64,000 nt of DNA from Isoetes taiwanensis (lineage: Eukaryota; Streptophyta; Lycopodiopsida; Isoetales; Isoetaceae). This document shows positions 12,540 to 25,199 of the stretch, one piece after another. Below the pieces are notes generated by a model. That model was given only the letters and a program-made list of their open reading frames with translations, made no database searches and was not told where the DNA came from. Each line of letters begins with the position of its first letter. The first letter of the stretch is position 1. The position numbers were made by a program, and so were the translations under genes. The stretch is from contig JAJEKV010000693.1 in NCBI GenBank assembly GCA_021234155.1, positions 1 through 64,000 of the forward strand. Direction: 5' to 3'.

Positions 12540-12995
12540 TGAATGGGTGCTCTAGAGGAACGATTTGTTTTTTTCCCTATCATCTTCATCATCCCCATCA
12601 CTTTTACTATTTTCCTCCACGGTGGGGTTGGATTTACCCTATGCTTTCTCTTGGGTCTAGAAGAGGCGGCCTCGCTTTCTCATGGGGAGTTTTATAATAA
12701 TCCGAGAAGCTCTTCCAATTAACAGACCTCCCCTTTATGCTCTGAGATAATATTAAGCCTTTGCACCCGGAGTTCGAAACCATTCCACCCCATGTATGTG
12801 GCTTCCACAGCAATTCTTTTTTGTAAATTTGTATGAACTCTTTGTATTGTTCATTGCTTTCGGATTCTTCAACTCCGTACCAGAAAATATATGCCTTAAT
12901 TTTTCAGTTTGAACAAAACATTTTGGGGAAAATACACAGGCTACGTCACCCCAAAGCTTCTTTAGATCTTCATGGGGCACAATCTCTTGTCGGGA
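12540..12995 (-). pseudogene. Coding-like relic with acidic C-terminus
   Basis: The minus frame from 12980 to 12753 reads HEDLKKLWGDVACVFSPKCF onward with a charged, Lys-rich composition. A second frame continues near 12650-12560 with the acidic tail VEENSKSDGDDEDDRE. Together they look like the C-terminal half of a small basic/acidic protein, possibly Myb/SANT-like, but no diagnostic Trp pattern is complete. A stop separates the two parts. Family not identified. Confidence 0.25.
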
Positions 12996-12999
12996 GGAG

Positions 13000-14060
13000 A
13001 GATTTTAAATCGTTGTAACCAGTGGCGTTCAATTCGACTCCATTAGGGTTCAACGGGCAAGAAGCGGCAAAAACAGAAGAAGAGGTGATTATTTCTAATT
13101 CAAAATGAGGGACAATGGCGTGGCATAAAATTTAAAATAACCGACGCCATTCATTAAGACTCCCTCACTTAATCTCCGCCGGCATAAAACAATTCGATTC
13201 TACCAAAAGGTGGTGCCAAAATGTGGCGTCAAAAATGCGTTTTGATACACCACGGCGTGCTTTTACCCATCTTACAGCTTAGGATGTGTATTGGGGCCTC
13301 TTGGCACCTCTTGTTTTGAAGCTCAACTCAATAATGAGTTATTCATATTGCATATAAAACCTTCCATTCTACCATCACCTCACGTCGAGATACAAGTATC
13401 TTAGTATGTAGTAGTGAAGTCTACTTTCGTGTACTTATATATCCGCACTACTTCCCACATTTCAATCTTAATAAGTGAAGCAAGGCTACTTTTGTTGTCG
13501 GAAAACGATATAAGGAGCACCTAAATCTTGGCCCAATTCACACGCATTCTCATAGCACGGCAGATACTCAATCCATCCAGATCTGACTATATACTTGCAT
13601 GTGAGCTAAGAAATCCATATCATAATCGGATATTGGGATGATATGATGAACTAGAATGACCCCTTCACCATGTCGAGCAAGTCAATCCTCAAGATGATAA
13701 ATTATAGTCCAAATAGTGTGAAAGAGAGTGAGCACCCATGCATGCTAATGTTGACAAATTAACGTAATAGCGGTTTTCGAAAATTCTGGAATTTCTAGTG
13801 ATCTTTGTCTAAACTGCTGTTTAATGCATGCATAGTCATCCATCCCAAAACAATAATATGAAGACTCTGATTGCTTTGCAATAGTCTGTTTTATTACTTG
13901 CCAAATGTATGCATATATATAAAGGGCATTGAAGATGCACTTTCATATGCATGGATATTCCTTTTACAATAGAGATGCGCATTTTCCTATGATGTGCAAA
14001 ATTCTATACTTTTTATAATTAACATATTGTCATACATTCTCATAATGTATACTATAAGGT
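13000..14060. other. Anonymous intergenic sequence
   Basis: No coding or structural feature was recognised. The sequence is AT-rich, with a few ATATAT runs. Confidence 0.5.
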
Positions 14061-14062
14061 TA

Positions 14063-14460
14063 TTTTTTCGGTTGGGTGGCATGCCAATTTCTATGAAAAA
14101 TAACTTATCAATTGTGAATCAATATCCTTGTGCAGCGTTCGTTGTACATCATGAAGGCTCGATACAACACCATGCTCAATCATAATAGTCATTTGCTACA
14201 TTGTAGGCTTTCCATCTTACCTATTATAATGACTATAATATGTATTAAGAAAACCATGATTATTTCCATGAGCATTTGAAGGAATTTGAAATGGAAGATC
14301 TACCAGAGAGTACCATTTATAAAATTAATTTGCACATGTAGAAAGTTGACTCTTGCGCTTGTCTTATACAAGTAGTTGGTTGGTTCTTATGAGTTTTTCG
14401 AAATAAAAGAAGTGCTCGAGATCTAACATTTGAACTCTAATATAATTATAGAAAATTGCT
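14063..14460 (+). repeat. Dispersed repeat, copy 1 (inverted relative to 30368-30742)
   Basis: This is the reverse complement of 30368-30742 with scattered differences. Shared words include 'caatttctatgaaaa', 'taacttatcaattgt', 'agttgactcttgc', 'cttatacaagtagttggttg' and 'ctctaatataattatagaaaatt'. Both copies end in unrelated flanks, which fits two insertions of one repeat family. There is no coding content. Confidence 0.75.
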
Positions 14461-14982
14461 TGCATATGCAAGTTAGATTTGAGTGCATAATGCCTAAGAT
14501 TGACTTTTTATGTGTCAAATCAAGTTGCAAACCAATATTTTGTGTCTTTTGCCTACGAGCTTTGGTTTCATGTCCTCTTGTTCATTCTCCATGCATGTAA
14601 TTCCACACAAAATATGGCTATAAAAAGTTACTAAAATGATGTTATGTGGAACGGAAGGGAAGCCATTCCATGCACCGGGCCGGGTGGCGCGGGATCCTAG
14701 CCGAGGAAGCAAGAATGGTCCCCCCTTCTTGTTCCACGTTCCACAATTTGTTAAATTCTACGGGTTTTGCATAGCCATGCGATTCTTGATAAGAATGGAT
14801 TGAAAATCTTCAGGAAAAAACCCACTTGCCTTGGCGTAATTAGGAATACAATGTTCAACATTCATGTGTTAATCATAAAAGGTTCTAGAAAATTTAAAAG
14901 ACAACTTTTTTGTTTGTTAATTTTCTATTTTCAATGTGTGCTTGAAGGGTTAATTCGTTAGGGCATTCGGACCGAGAAGTTG

Positions 14983-15022
14983 TCTTGGATTTGAGTCCCT
15001 ATTCTTGGATTTGAGTCCCTAT
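14983..15022. repeat. Tandem duplication, 2 x 20 bp
   Basis: Two identical copies of TCTTGGATTTGAGTCCCTAT, the second directly following the first. A recent local duplication in noncoding sequence. Confidence 0.9.
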
Positions 15023-15099
15023 TTAGGACTACAATGGATCTTTTCTTGTTTTATATGCATCATCCTTGTGCATGGGCCTAATTAATCTTCTCTATTATT

Positions 15100-15480
15100 A
15101 TCATTTTATCGATGCTCCAAGCAAATTTAAAGGTGTAAAAGAGAAAGCAACCAAGACCAAACCGATCGTAGGTGATCACATAAAAGAAGCAATGCTCAAT
15201 AGTCTCATCCCTTTGCTTGTATAGTGGGCAAAGTCGACAATTTCGAGAATAAATCTTTGGACAAACACATTGACACGAGGGGCATCTATGAAGAATCTAC
15301 CACGAAAAGCATAAACAATTTTAGGATGAAGTATTCGATTGACAAATGAACAATTGCCCTTAGCTATCTATCTCGATACTTGGCATAGCTATGAAGGCAA
15401 GCCTTTCACTTAGCGTCGGGATAGTTTGTTGTGGTCCATCTAGAAGTTCGTTCTTCGTTGTCCTCTAGGAAGCTCGAGAT
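15100..15480 (-). pseudogene. LINE C-terminal zf-RVT remnant
   Basis: The minus strand near 15240-15165 encodes CPLYKQRDETIEHCFF, matching the zf-RVT pattern (C-x-L-C, then ETIEH, then FF-x-C) found at the C-terminus of plant LINE ORF2 proteins. Just upstream, RFFIDAPRVNVFVQRF fits the usual 'WR...D..P' lead-in in a neighbouring frame. Frameshifts separate the pieces. No reverse transcriptase core is left here, so it is a small fragment of a dead non-LTR element, unrelated in position to the LINE at 22-26 kb. Confidence 0.6.
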
Positions 15481-15690
15481 ATAGAATTGCTAATGCCTAT
15501 CATAGTTCTTTTTGCTTACACCGCCAAGCGACATTAGATCTTTTGAGATTTATTTGGGGGTGTTGTCTTATGCATAGTCTGGTGGTCCTACTTAGTGAAT
15601 CATGATTATCCTTTTGAGATTTAATTCGCTTTGTGCGATTGTGTTTGTCTTTTGGCTTTTCTAATAAAGTTTGACGCCCCTTCAAAAAAA
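15440..15690 (+). mobile_element. Probable LINE 3' end with poly(A) tail
   Basis: The segment ends in 'cttttctaataaagtttgac' followed by 'gccccttcaaaaaaa', resembling the 3' UTR and short poly(A) of plant LINEs, with an AATAAA signal about 25 bases before the A-run. It reads on the plus strand, opposite to the neighbouring zf-RVT remnant, so two fragments are juxtaposed or nested. Confidence 0.4.
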
Positions 15691-15816
15691 GTGAAAGGTG
15701 TCGGACGATGTACAACCTAAAATGTTGTTAATAAGTTTAGAAAAAATGAGTTATGCTCATACCAATTTTAAGGCCCCATAAACCTCATGGTCTTTGTGGA
15801 CGATAGAAGTAAACCC

Positions 15817-15890
15817 AATTCAATTCTATATAAGAAAGGGTCCTCTCTATATAAGAAAGGGCAATTCAATTCTATATAAGAAAGGGTCCT
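15817..15890. repeat. Short tandem repeat (tatataagaaagg units)
   Basis: Three copies of 'tctatataagaaaggg'. The first and third carry the longer unit 'caattcaattctatataaga' ending in 'aagggtcct'. It lies in noncoding sequence between LINE debris and the UGT relic. Confidence 0.85.
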
Positions 15891-16079
15891 CAAGCAATAC
15901 CTGGAACATGAAGTAGAGGAACTGGTTTTAGACTCAACATTGAGAATCTAAAATTCATGGACCTTTAGCTTATGGTGAAAGTCTTTATTTGTTTTCACAC
16001 CATTAGATATCTATAACAAATGGTCAATAACAACCTACTTTTATCTCTTTCATTCTAGTCATCTCCTCCAAAAATCTTT

Positions 16080-17565
16080 CCAACCCTTTACGAGAAGACC
16101 CTTGTGGCAGCATGGCCTTTTCTTCCTGCATCCTTGAAAATTTGAATAGCCTTTCTAATCTCAAACCCTTCATCTTCTTCCATCAATCTTCCGAATTAGC
16201 CTTGCAATATCATCTTTCCTAACCAGCCCATCTTTCCCTTGGCAAACCTCAATCCAATTTTTCCAAACATCTACAATAAATTTAGAGTTGAGATGTTGTT
16301 CTGAAACACAGGGCCAAAACAAAGCATAGGGACACCCATGCACATACTCTCAAGGGTAGAATTCCATCCACAGTGTGTTAGAAAATCCTCCTACTGCAGG
16401 ATGGCCCAGAACCTTGGGAGCTGAGGAGCCCAAGAAATAATCAGTCCTTTGTCTCTATTTCTAAGCATAAAATCATCCACGAAAATCTGCACGGATCCAT
16501 GGACAAGGTCTTGTCTAAAACCCACAAAACATACTGCCCGCTTGCTTCTAAACCTTCACTGGAAGCTCTTGCATCTGTTCAAACGATAAGCCTGCTAGGC
16601 TGCCGAAGGATATCGTAGAGCACTGACGAATTGGGTTTTGAATCCAACCATTCGATGGACAGGTGGTCTTCTTTCCATGGGCCTGGATTTGATGCTAGTT
16701 GGGCTGCTTTGTTTGACTGTGGAAGTAGTAACAGAGGGCCAAGGTACTGCTTTGTGGAATCTGAGCCATGGAAGCTTGGTCTAATTCTTCAGGAATGGGC
16801 CGCCAGTAGCCAAATCTGCCTTTTCAGCTGTTCAGATCTTTGATTCTGCTTCGAAGCAGTGGATCAAAGGGATCTCAAATTGCTGCGCTGCTGGAAAATC
16901 AGAGACATGGAGCAGAGCTGGAAAATCAGGTATGCATGTCACCAATTCATCTTTCGAATCTGGATAACAAACAAAAATTAGATCTCATTTAGTAGTAAAT
17001 TTGATATCAAACAAGCATACTGATGCACTATCATGCCATGATTTTTTGTCACTGGGAGATAAACCATATTTGGATAAGTCTAGGAATGCTTCTGCAAAAT
17101 AAACATATACAAAGCTAGATGTGCAAAATCCAGCAGAAGGTATGCCAAATTCTGCCCTGTTTCGACAGCCCAAGACAGGAAAAAATCGAAAAGTATGCAG
17201 CCCACACGAACCCCTTGCTCGAGGCAAAATTTAAAGCGCCCGCTCAACGGGCTGTCGGATTTCTTCCCTGATCGGATGCCATGAGCCTGAAAATATTAGC
17301 ATGGCTTGGGTTTCCATCAAACGGATCGGAATGCAGCGCACGAGTACTCCTATCCTCTTTCCGAGCTCCAGAATTCTAGCATCTATAAAAAAAGGCTGCG
17401 TAGTCACAAAAATCAAAGAAACGTCAAGGATAGAGGCGCCCTGCAGGTTGCAGCATCGGATTGAGGTGGCCCTGCACCGGAAAAATAACAAGAGAGCATG
17501 GAGATTATCGCCCTTAGCCAGTTCCGGCGCTGGGTGGAGGTGCCATATTCTTAGACACAGGCTAT
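16080..17565 (-). pseudogene. UDP-glycosyltransferase (GT1 family) pseudogene
   Basis: Family 1 UGTs transfer sugar from UDP-sugar to small molecules in the cytosol. Reading the minus strand and switching frames, most of the family can be followed in order. The N-terminal VIFPVQGHLNPMLQ is near 17490. DVSLIFVTTQPF is near 17420, and a DFFLSWAVETGQ-type region is near 17180. EWLDSKPNSSVLY is near 16650, ISFGSLAGLSFEQMQEL near 16600, and the PSPG box near 16445-16270 has [15 protein letters not shown] and GVPMLC. A C-terminal KDDIARLIRK is near 16200. Total length of about 1.5 kb is normal for a single-exon UGT. At least five frameshifts and stops, including two compensating indels inside the PSPG box, make it non-functional as read. 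Sequencing error cannot be excluded. Confidence 0.85.
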
Positions 17566-17603
17566 AAGATGATTTAATATAATGGATATTTATGAATGGC
17601 AAT

Positions 17604-17791
17604 GGAAGATATTTAATCCCTCTTCAATTCTATCAATAGTTTTTAAGGCGTTAGTTTTAGGGTGCTTTGTTTCCAACGAGGAAGGAAGGTACAGAGAATC
17701 CCCACATGTCCTAAAGGATCTTGTCTAACGTGATATCACGTTTAAGACTACTATTGAGTGGAACGTCATTGTTTTTATTGTTTATTACACC
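17604..17791. repeat. Direct repeat, left copy
   Basis: Aligns with 18960-19148 in the same orientation, sharing 'tatcaatag/gtcaatag', 'tttaaggcgtt', 'gatatcacgtt/gatatcatgtt', 'actattgagtg' and 'tgtttattaca'. Copies are clearly diverged. Together they bound about 1.2 kb, like the LTRs of a very short LTR element, but no PBS or PPT is evident. Confidence 0.65.
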
Positions 17792-18959
17792 TAGAATATT
17801 ATGTAACCTAGGCTTATTATGTAACCTTATCGCTAAGTGTAACCTTTTGTATTTTTTAAGTTTAAACCATTGTTAAACCATTGAATTTTCACATATAAAC
17901 ATTGAATACACCAAAATGTGCAAATACATGCACATTCCCGGTGGATTCGTTCAAAGCAGAAGACATGCATTAAGCCATACATCGGCCGCAAATAGGAAGC
18001 AAGACCAACTAGAACGGTATGGATCGTAGACTGTGAAGGGAGAAAATTGGCGGATCTGCTATCGGATATGATCGAACTCCGAGGAAGCCGAGGAGAGCAA
18101 GATTTTACAATTAAAGTAGACATAGGGAGATGATGGTGAGGTCTAGCAAATGCCTGGTGGCGAAGGGCTCCCGGAAGGCGAGATTAAGGATGGTGCGGTA
18201 ACGTTGAGAAGGCATCGCGCTAAACACCATCCAGTATCCGAAGAGCGAGGAGCCAAATGTCGATAATCGGAGATGGATAATTGGTGGTAGAGATGGCGGA
18301 TGCAATAGATGCCTGCGCAGCCTCTTGCAACTCCACTTGCAATATCAGCAACCCCATCGGCCGGGAGTGGGATGCATGCCTAGGAGGTCGGATTCATGCC
18401 CGCGACCAGAAATGGAAAAACCTAATTTCTATATCGAACCATTACAAAAAAGCCACTTAAAAAAAAAAAAAAAAGCAATCACCGAAAACCCTTTTCGCCC
18501 GAAATCATATGAACATCTACAGCAAACCTTATAGAATAGAATAGCATAGAAAGGTTTTTAGCGTCTATGAAGATCCAGCGGGCTATGGGGCCCAATACAA
18601 AGATTGCAACACAGTTATTACTACCGGATTAAAAAAACCCCACCTTGAAGGGTTCGCGGGGAAAAACCGTGACAGCAACAAGAATGCTACGAAACTATCC
18701 ATGTGTACAAATATACAAAACACATTACCACACATCATGAGATACAGGCATGGTCGCCACAAAAAGCGACAAGCTTGTGGCGGAAGACGACGTACGATGT
18801 TCAAACTCCTCCCTTTCCAATCTTACTAAAAATGGGTTCGGGTTGAGATAAACCTTTGGGGAAAAAAATGCCCTATCGAACGGCCCAAGTATTTTTAAAC
18901 AAAAAAAAAAACCAACAAGACCGAAACAACGCGTCATGGAGCAACCTACTAAATAGCTA
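17792..18959. other. Sequence between the direct repeats; no gene recognised
   Basis: Short open frames occur on the minus strand (18123-17833, 18305-18111, 18804-18583), but none resembles a known protein. Poly(A) tracts occur near 18459 and 18900. It may be the interior of a small nonautonomous element or unrelated sequence. Confidence 0.35.
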
Positions 18960-19148
18960 CGGTAGATACTTATTTCTCTTCAACTTTGTCAATAGTCTTT
19001 AAGGCGTTGGTTTTCGATGTATTTTATGTTGTTTCTAATGAGAAGTAAGGGTACAATGAATCCTCATATTTCCTAAAATAATGCTGTCAACATGATATCA
19101 TGTTAAAATTACTATTGAGTGAACACCATCCATTATCTTGTTTATTAC
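18960..19148. repeat. Direct repeat, right copy
   Basis: Second copy of the repeat at 17604-17791, in the same orientation. The 'tgtttattaca' end is shared and the flanks then diverge. Confidence 0.65.
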
Positions 19149-20685
19149 ATGCAAAAACAATTGGAAAAAAAATGAAAACTAGGGTTTGATCAGTTAGTTC
19201 ACTAGGGCTACCGTGTAGCATATCCAATTATCCAAAGAATACAAATCTAAGTCACTAATAAGTCCCTACTTGCTATATAATAATTACGGGTCCCATTCTA
19301 GACTGTCAAGGTTGTTTCCCACTTAGAAATAAGTCCCCTACACATGCTAATGAAGTGTCCACCTAATATTTATAAGATTTTTGTTATCACACCACTTTCA
19401 AACTCGTGCTTAACTAGTCTCATTTGCGTATATAATATAAATGTACTTTCCCTAATCATATACTATATGTGCATATGCAACTTGACTTGTGGAACCAATA
19501 TTCTCTTTGACTTGAACATTATTTAGATACTAACTGTAAAGGTGTGGCTTCTCCTGTCCCCTTCCCCACCTTCCCTCTTGTGGCGCCAGAATTTTTATTT
19601 ATGAAATCTTTATATGCATAGAAGTTACAAATTCCAACTTAGGCTTAGTCAATCATCATATCCTTTCAAGATGTATCGTGTGACATTCTCATACGGAACT
19701 ATGCCAATGCGTGGAGGTGCGAAGGTAGTGTTGAGGCATGAGAATGCCACCTAAAGTGACATTTTGTTACACGGTAATTGGGTTATGTTACATTACTGTG
19801 TGCAGAATGTTGGATAAATAATGCAAAATGCGGGGGTCGTTGGAATCAAATATAAAAATTGAATGCAAAATCTACATTACATTCCTTAGAAGAATCAATG
19901 CCACTTGCTAATACACGATTGGACTATAAGGCAAAATGTAAACGCTTTTGATTTTTGCAATATCATTTGTGATGTGTGATGTTAGTATTGTGCATTTTCG
20001 ATTGTACATCATCATCGAACACCTTTCACTTTGCTTGAAGCATCGGGGTCCCTTGACGTTACGATTGTCTCATATTAGTGTCCTTTTGTCCACCCAAATT
20101 AGCACTATTTTTTTAGTATTATGGAAAGGGAAATAACAAAGTTTAAAATGAAACGCACTAATTTGCTATAAATCAAGACTTTAAAAGGAATCTTTGAAAG
20201 ATTCCTAAATCCCCCAAAAAGGTCCCTTTTCGTGGTATATTTGTATTAAAGTGTGACAATTTGAAAATTTTAGGCATCATTTTGAGGGGGTGTGAACTTA
20301 GCTTTCATTCAAAAATTGTTTGATATCCTTTTGGGTAGCCTAGTTTGGTTTGAGAAATAGTAATATTTTCAAAAAACTAAACAAAATAGACATTGAAAAA
20401 ACGACAAGCACACTAAAAAAAAAAGTGCCAAAAGGTATTTTATTCAAAGTTTTCAAAATCAATACAAAACTATGAACAAAACTGTAAAAAATGCAACACA
20501 TTTTGACGTGCCTCATAAAACAAACATTTTCACATGAAAGTATGCCTCGTTGAACAAACTTACACTTTGAAGTGTAGGTTGGAGTCGAAACCTTCTTCTT
20601 CATCTTATATACTTGCTCTTATTTGCTCATTCGTCTTGCTATAGGCTGATGTATACCATAATGACAATATAGTGGACATAACGTC
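19149..20685. other. Anonymous AT-rich intergenic sequence
   Basis: No gene or repeat of note. The 87-codon minus frame at 20340-20603 is Phe/Leu/Ser-rich, as expected from AT-rich sequence, and is not supported as a gene. Confidence 0.5.
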
Positions 20686-20689
20686 TTCA

Positions 20690-21145
20690 AAAATAAATTT
20701 CTAGATGGCATAAATTTATACTACAATAGATAGTGTTGTGTGGATATAACGTGCGAGGAGAGTTAACATGGTATAAATTTATCACCGCAGTGGACTCGGC
20801 CGGTATAAATTTATACCGTGAGAGGGATTCAGCGGTATAAATTATCCGCGAGGCTCTCTCGATTCACGCTACTTGAGCTCTCACGGTATAAATTTATCTG
20901 AGAGCTCCCTAAGTGCTCTGAGAGCTCTCGGTATAAATTTATGCATGACGACTCTCTCGGTATAAATTTATCTGCTGACGACTCTCTCCTGTATAAATTT
21001 ATCATGACAACCTTCGGACAAACCAATTTATATACATATATGTGTATATATATATATAATATAACATTATACTTACATATATATCCAAAACAAGAAAAGA
21101 GAACTCTTGTGTATAAATCTATAATGAGAAACGTATAAATTTATA
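20690..21145. repeat. Minisatellite with palindromic core GGTATAAATTTATACC
   Basis: About ten irregularly spaced copies of 'ggtataaatttat', at about 20695, 20769, 20801, 20833, 20882, 20929, 20958, 20990, 21110 and 21131. The copy at 20801-20818 is a perfect 18-bp palindrome (CGGTATAAATTTATACCG); others keep the left half and the central AAATTT. Spacers are often 'ctctc' or 'gacgactctct'. The array runs into the long AT tract. Frames here (minus 20829-21026) are translations of the repeat. Confidence 0.85.
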
Positions 21146-21172
21146 CCAAATTGCATATATATATAAGACTTT

Positions 21173-21910
<738 letters not shown>

Positions 21911-21921
21911 GATAAATTTAT

Positions 21922-21955
21922 ACTATTTATTTATTTATTTATTTATTTATTTATG
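21922..21955 (-). repeat. (TAAA)n tail of the LINE
   Basis: Seven to eight TTTA units on the plus strand, that is TAAA on the LINE's coding strand, immediately follow the sequence resembling a LINE ORF2 end ('ggccccgaaagtggagcata' on the minus strand). This is best read as the reverse-transcription-generated 3' tail. Confidence 0.8.
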
Positions 21956-22879
21956 TCTATGCTCCACTTTCGGGGCCAAAGAAGGCCATGGGCCCAAATA
22001 CATATACTTTTAAGCAAAGAAAGAACACTCATCTACCGCTTTGATATACAATCCCTCACGAAAAATGGTAGTGAAACAAAGACTTGAAGTTTTCTACATG
22101 TATGCGGAATCTCTCTAAGATCTTCTTTATCTGTCAAGGCACTTAGTAAAACATGATCTTCGGGTCTCAACACTATCCTCATTTATCACACAAGCTCTGT
22201 GCCTCCTTCAATGGGTTTTAGACCATCGACTGATCTCGATTGCCAACTCTGTGAGAGCTTAACCTATACCGCGTGCTATTATTTTTCTTCAAAAATTCTG
22301 TGATATCTCGGCTCATGTATTCCCTCGACGCCATATGAGCTCTAAAAGAATTCACATGCTCTCTGTAATGGATCATTCGCTTCCCGCTTTCCACCACAAG
22401 CTTTAATGCAATTTGTTCAAGCAATTGTTCGCTTCCTTTTATTTGTACGCCAATTTTCATAGTATTACCTATTTTTCTCGCCCATTTCATCCACATCCAC
22501 CAACCAGCCCATGTTCTAATGGGGCTTCGCATTGCTTGATGCGCTAATCATCGAGGGCATGCTATTCAATCTATTCACAAAGTTTATAGTTTGATCTACG
22601 GTGCTTCTAGCTCAAAGGGATCTGACCGAATCTCTGCAAGCATAAGAGCATATGGTATTGTGCCTTTACCCCTAATTCTTCTCACGATAAACTGTTTTAC
22701 AATGATTCCACTTGTATCAGGCTTAGAAGACAATCCCGCCTCCCAAACTGGGACCTATCTGAAATTCTTGGAGCTACAAAGGTCTTATACAAAAACTTTT
22801 CGGCCCCAATCATGTAAGTGTATCTTGAGGAACAGGATAGCATCCCATATAGAGCTTTTTCCACTTAACACGTCTTTTT

Positions 22880-23560
22880 AATGCAATCTTCCAATTATAA
22901 TTTGATGAGAAATCTATCCCAAATATTTGAAACTCTCCACATTTACAATAGTGACACCACGATATGTGAACTACGGTCTCTCTCGTGCCAAAGATCAGAT
23001 TTTCGTTTTAGCTATGTTCACTTTCCTTGGATTTCCTTATACAAAACTCCTCCAAAGCATTCAAAATGTGCCTGTAATGCTAGTTCTTGGTTGCAGGGAG
23101 CGCTACATCCTTGACATAAAAACGAATTTATATCACATAGTTCCAACTTTCAGTTCCCGCGCAGGCTTAGCTTGCATCCACTCATCCAATTACGTCTATA
23201 AACAAAACCGAATAATGTGGGAGAGCAGTGGAGCATCCCCGTCTCACACCTATATTAGTCGATCCGCGTAATTTAAGTCCCATGCTACCATATACAGAAC
23301 TTACGGTATAATCGTGACACCGCTCCTTTGATCTCATCCAACCCCAAATCAATCCATACGATCCCCCAACTCTTCTCCTGACCGTATCAAATGTTTTTTG
23401 GTAAAATCTGAAAGCAAACATACAATGCTCTGTTAGGACCTTTTCGCTTTGTTCAACCGAACTCTCGGGAGCTAAGCATGATGATAATGTCTTGGCGGCT
23501 GCCCACCGAACCAAACAACACAAGAGGATCTTTTTCATTGTGTTCAGCCCACATACTTAA
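22880..23560 (-). pseudogene. LINE reverse transcriptase core, broken
   Basis: Minus-strand motifs in order: FYQKTFDTVRR near 23415 (usual form [DE]F.KAFD.V.R), IGVRRGCSTALPHYSVLFID near 23265-23200 (usual G.RQGCPLSP.LF.L..D), and FYVKDVALPAT near 23115. The last occupies the position of the catalytic F/YADD box but reads YVKD, so the Asp pair is lost. IFGTRETV near 23000 and FQIFGIDFSSNYNW near 22930 complete the palm and thumb pattern. Stops occur between the blocks. The missing catalytic Asp and the frameshifts mean no polymerase activity. Confidence 0.8.
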
Positions 23561-24654
23561 TTTACTGCTCCAAAAGCGTGCGATTATCTTGGTGAATGTG
23601 TTTCCTATATCAAAATTGTTGTAGTTTTTTTGAACGACTCTTGTCTCACGATTTGGCTACGGGTAGAACCACGTTTTATCTTCCATGTATCCGCAAACCA
23701 AAATTTAAGACTATCATTTAGAACAGCGCGTGTCAAACTCTCTAATGTATTCTCACCTCCCCATTTAAACAGCTCGATGCACATTCCATGTATATCATGA
23801 GCCTTCCATTTTCCATGTTTGCTAAGACATCCGCTTACCTCTTCTCATCGTGGAACAAATCAAAGCGGGGGTGGGAAGAACATGTTATTCCCATCGAGGA
23901 TCGCATAAAGCTCTCTCTACCAAATTTGCGCGGATCTTGTGGATCTAAATTTGGCTGCTCTATTTTACCAGAACCTTTCCAAAAGGCTTGAAGTGGGTTA
24001 TCACCGCCTCAGCTCCTTTAGTTTGTTCTTAAAATAGCTTTTTTGTTCGAGCTTTTTGTACCAAATAGGTTTATGTTCAGAACCCGGGCGGAATACTAGC
24101 TCGGGCTGCGGCACAACTCGATCCCCACCATGCATTATTCGATGCGCCTTGTACAGGTTTTTACGGTGAATCCAAAGACATCCCAAATAAGCTTGCATAA
24201 CGGCTGCGAAATGCTCGCGATCTTTCGGGGTAAAATCCCCGTCCATGCATGCCGCCAGCAACTCTTCTCTTCTTCTTATATGTAAGCTTGCATCTAGAAT
24301 CTACTTTGAGTCTTGGGTGAAACTGTTGTTGGTTCAAATTGGCTGCGCAAGAGATATTCATACGTCCCCATGCAAAGAAACATGATCAGATTCATATTCT
24401 TTCTCCCTAGAGTGAAATGTTTTATCGACTACAAATCCTTAGTGATCACATAACCGCCACACTTGATCCCATGTGGTTCATGCATGTGAAGCCATTGGAA
24501 TTAAAAACTGTTTAAGCCATTCATAATCTTCAAATTATTCATTGCACAATTCTAAGAGCTTCTCAATTGTCATATTCACAAGGTGGTCTTCGACTTTTCT
24601 TTGAAAATGTGGTTCATCCAACTCGTAGATTTAAATGTCAAAATTATCAAAAAG

Positions 24655-24897
24655 TTATGGATTGTTTACTTCCGCTCTTGCATTAAAAATCCCAGAGGAG
24701 TAAGAGATGTCTCCATATCGCCATAATTTGCTACATCCATGCATAAACCTGAAATGGGTCTGCCATATCAATCTCCAAATGATTATATGTGCTTGAGTTT
24801 GAGGTGCAAAATAGCATGCTCCAATAAAAAGCTTTTTAATTTGCAGCCAAATATATCGTTTGTTGGCATCCCGATGCAATCTTAATATGCCGGACAT
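24655..24897 (-). pseudogene. LINE endonuclease-domain (EEP) fragment
   Basis: The minus frame encodes IGACYFAPQTQAH and then GDISYSSGIFNAR, corresponding to the 'I.a.Y..P' and 'GDFN.R' blocks of the apurinic-like endonuclease domain. The second block has an insertion or substitution relative to GDFN. It lies upstream of the RT block in the element's sense, as expected for ORF2. Confidence 0.6.
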
Positions 24898-25199
24898 ATT
24901 CTCCCTTACATAAATCGCTATTCCACCAAAACCTCGTTATACTCCACCTTTTTTCTCATTCCATGTGTGTTCCATCAATGCAAACCTCAGAATCTGGCAA
25001 CGGGCGTGAAATTGGTGTTCCCAAGTCTCTAGAAAAATTAACAGATCCAGGTTTTCCCACATGTCTCGTTGATGCTATTTTAGTTGCGACTGGGCGTGGA
25101 ATGTTCCAAACAGACCACCTTCAAGGCCCGAGCTTCCTAATTCTTCTTCCCGCTAGGATAAATCGCTTTGCCGATTGATCCGGTGTAGGCAACTAGTCC

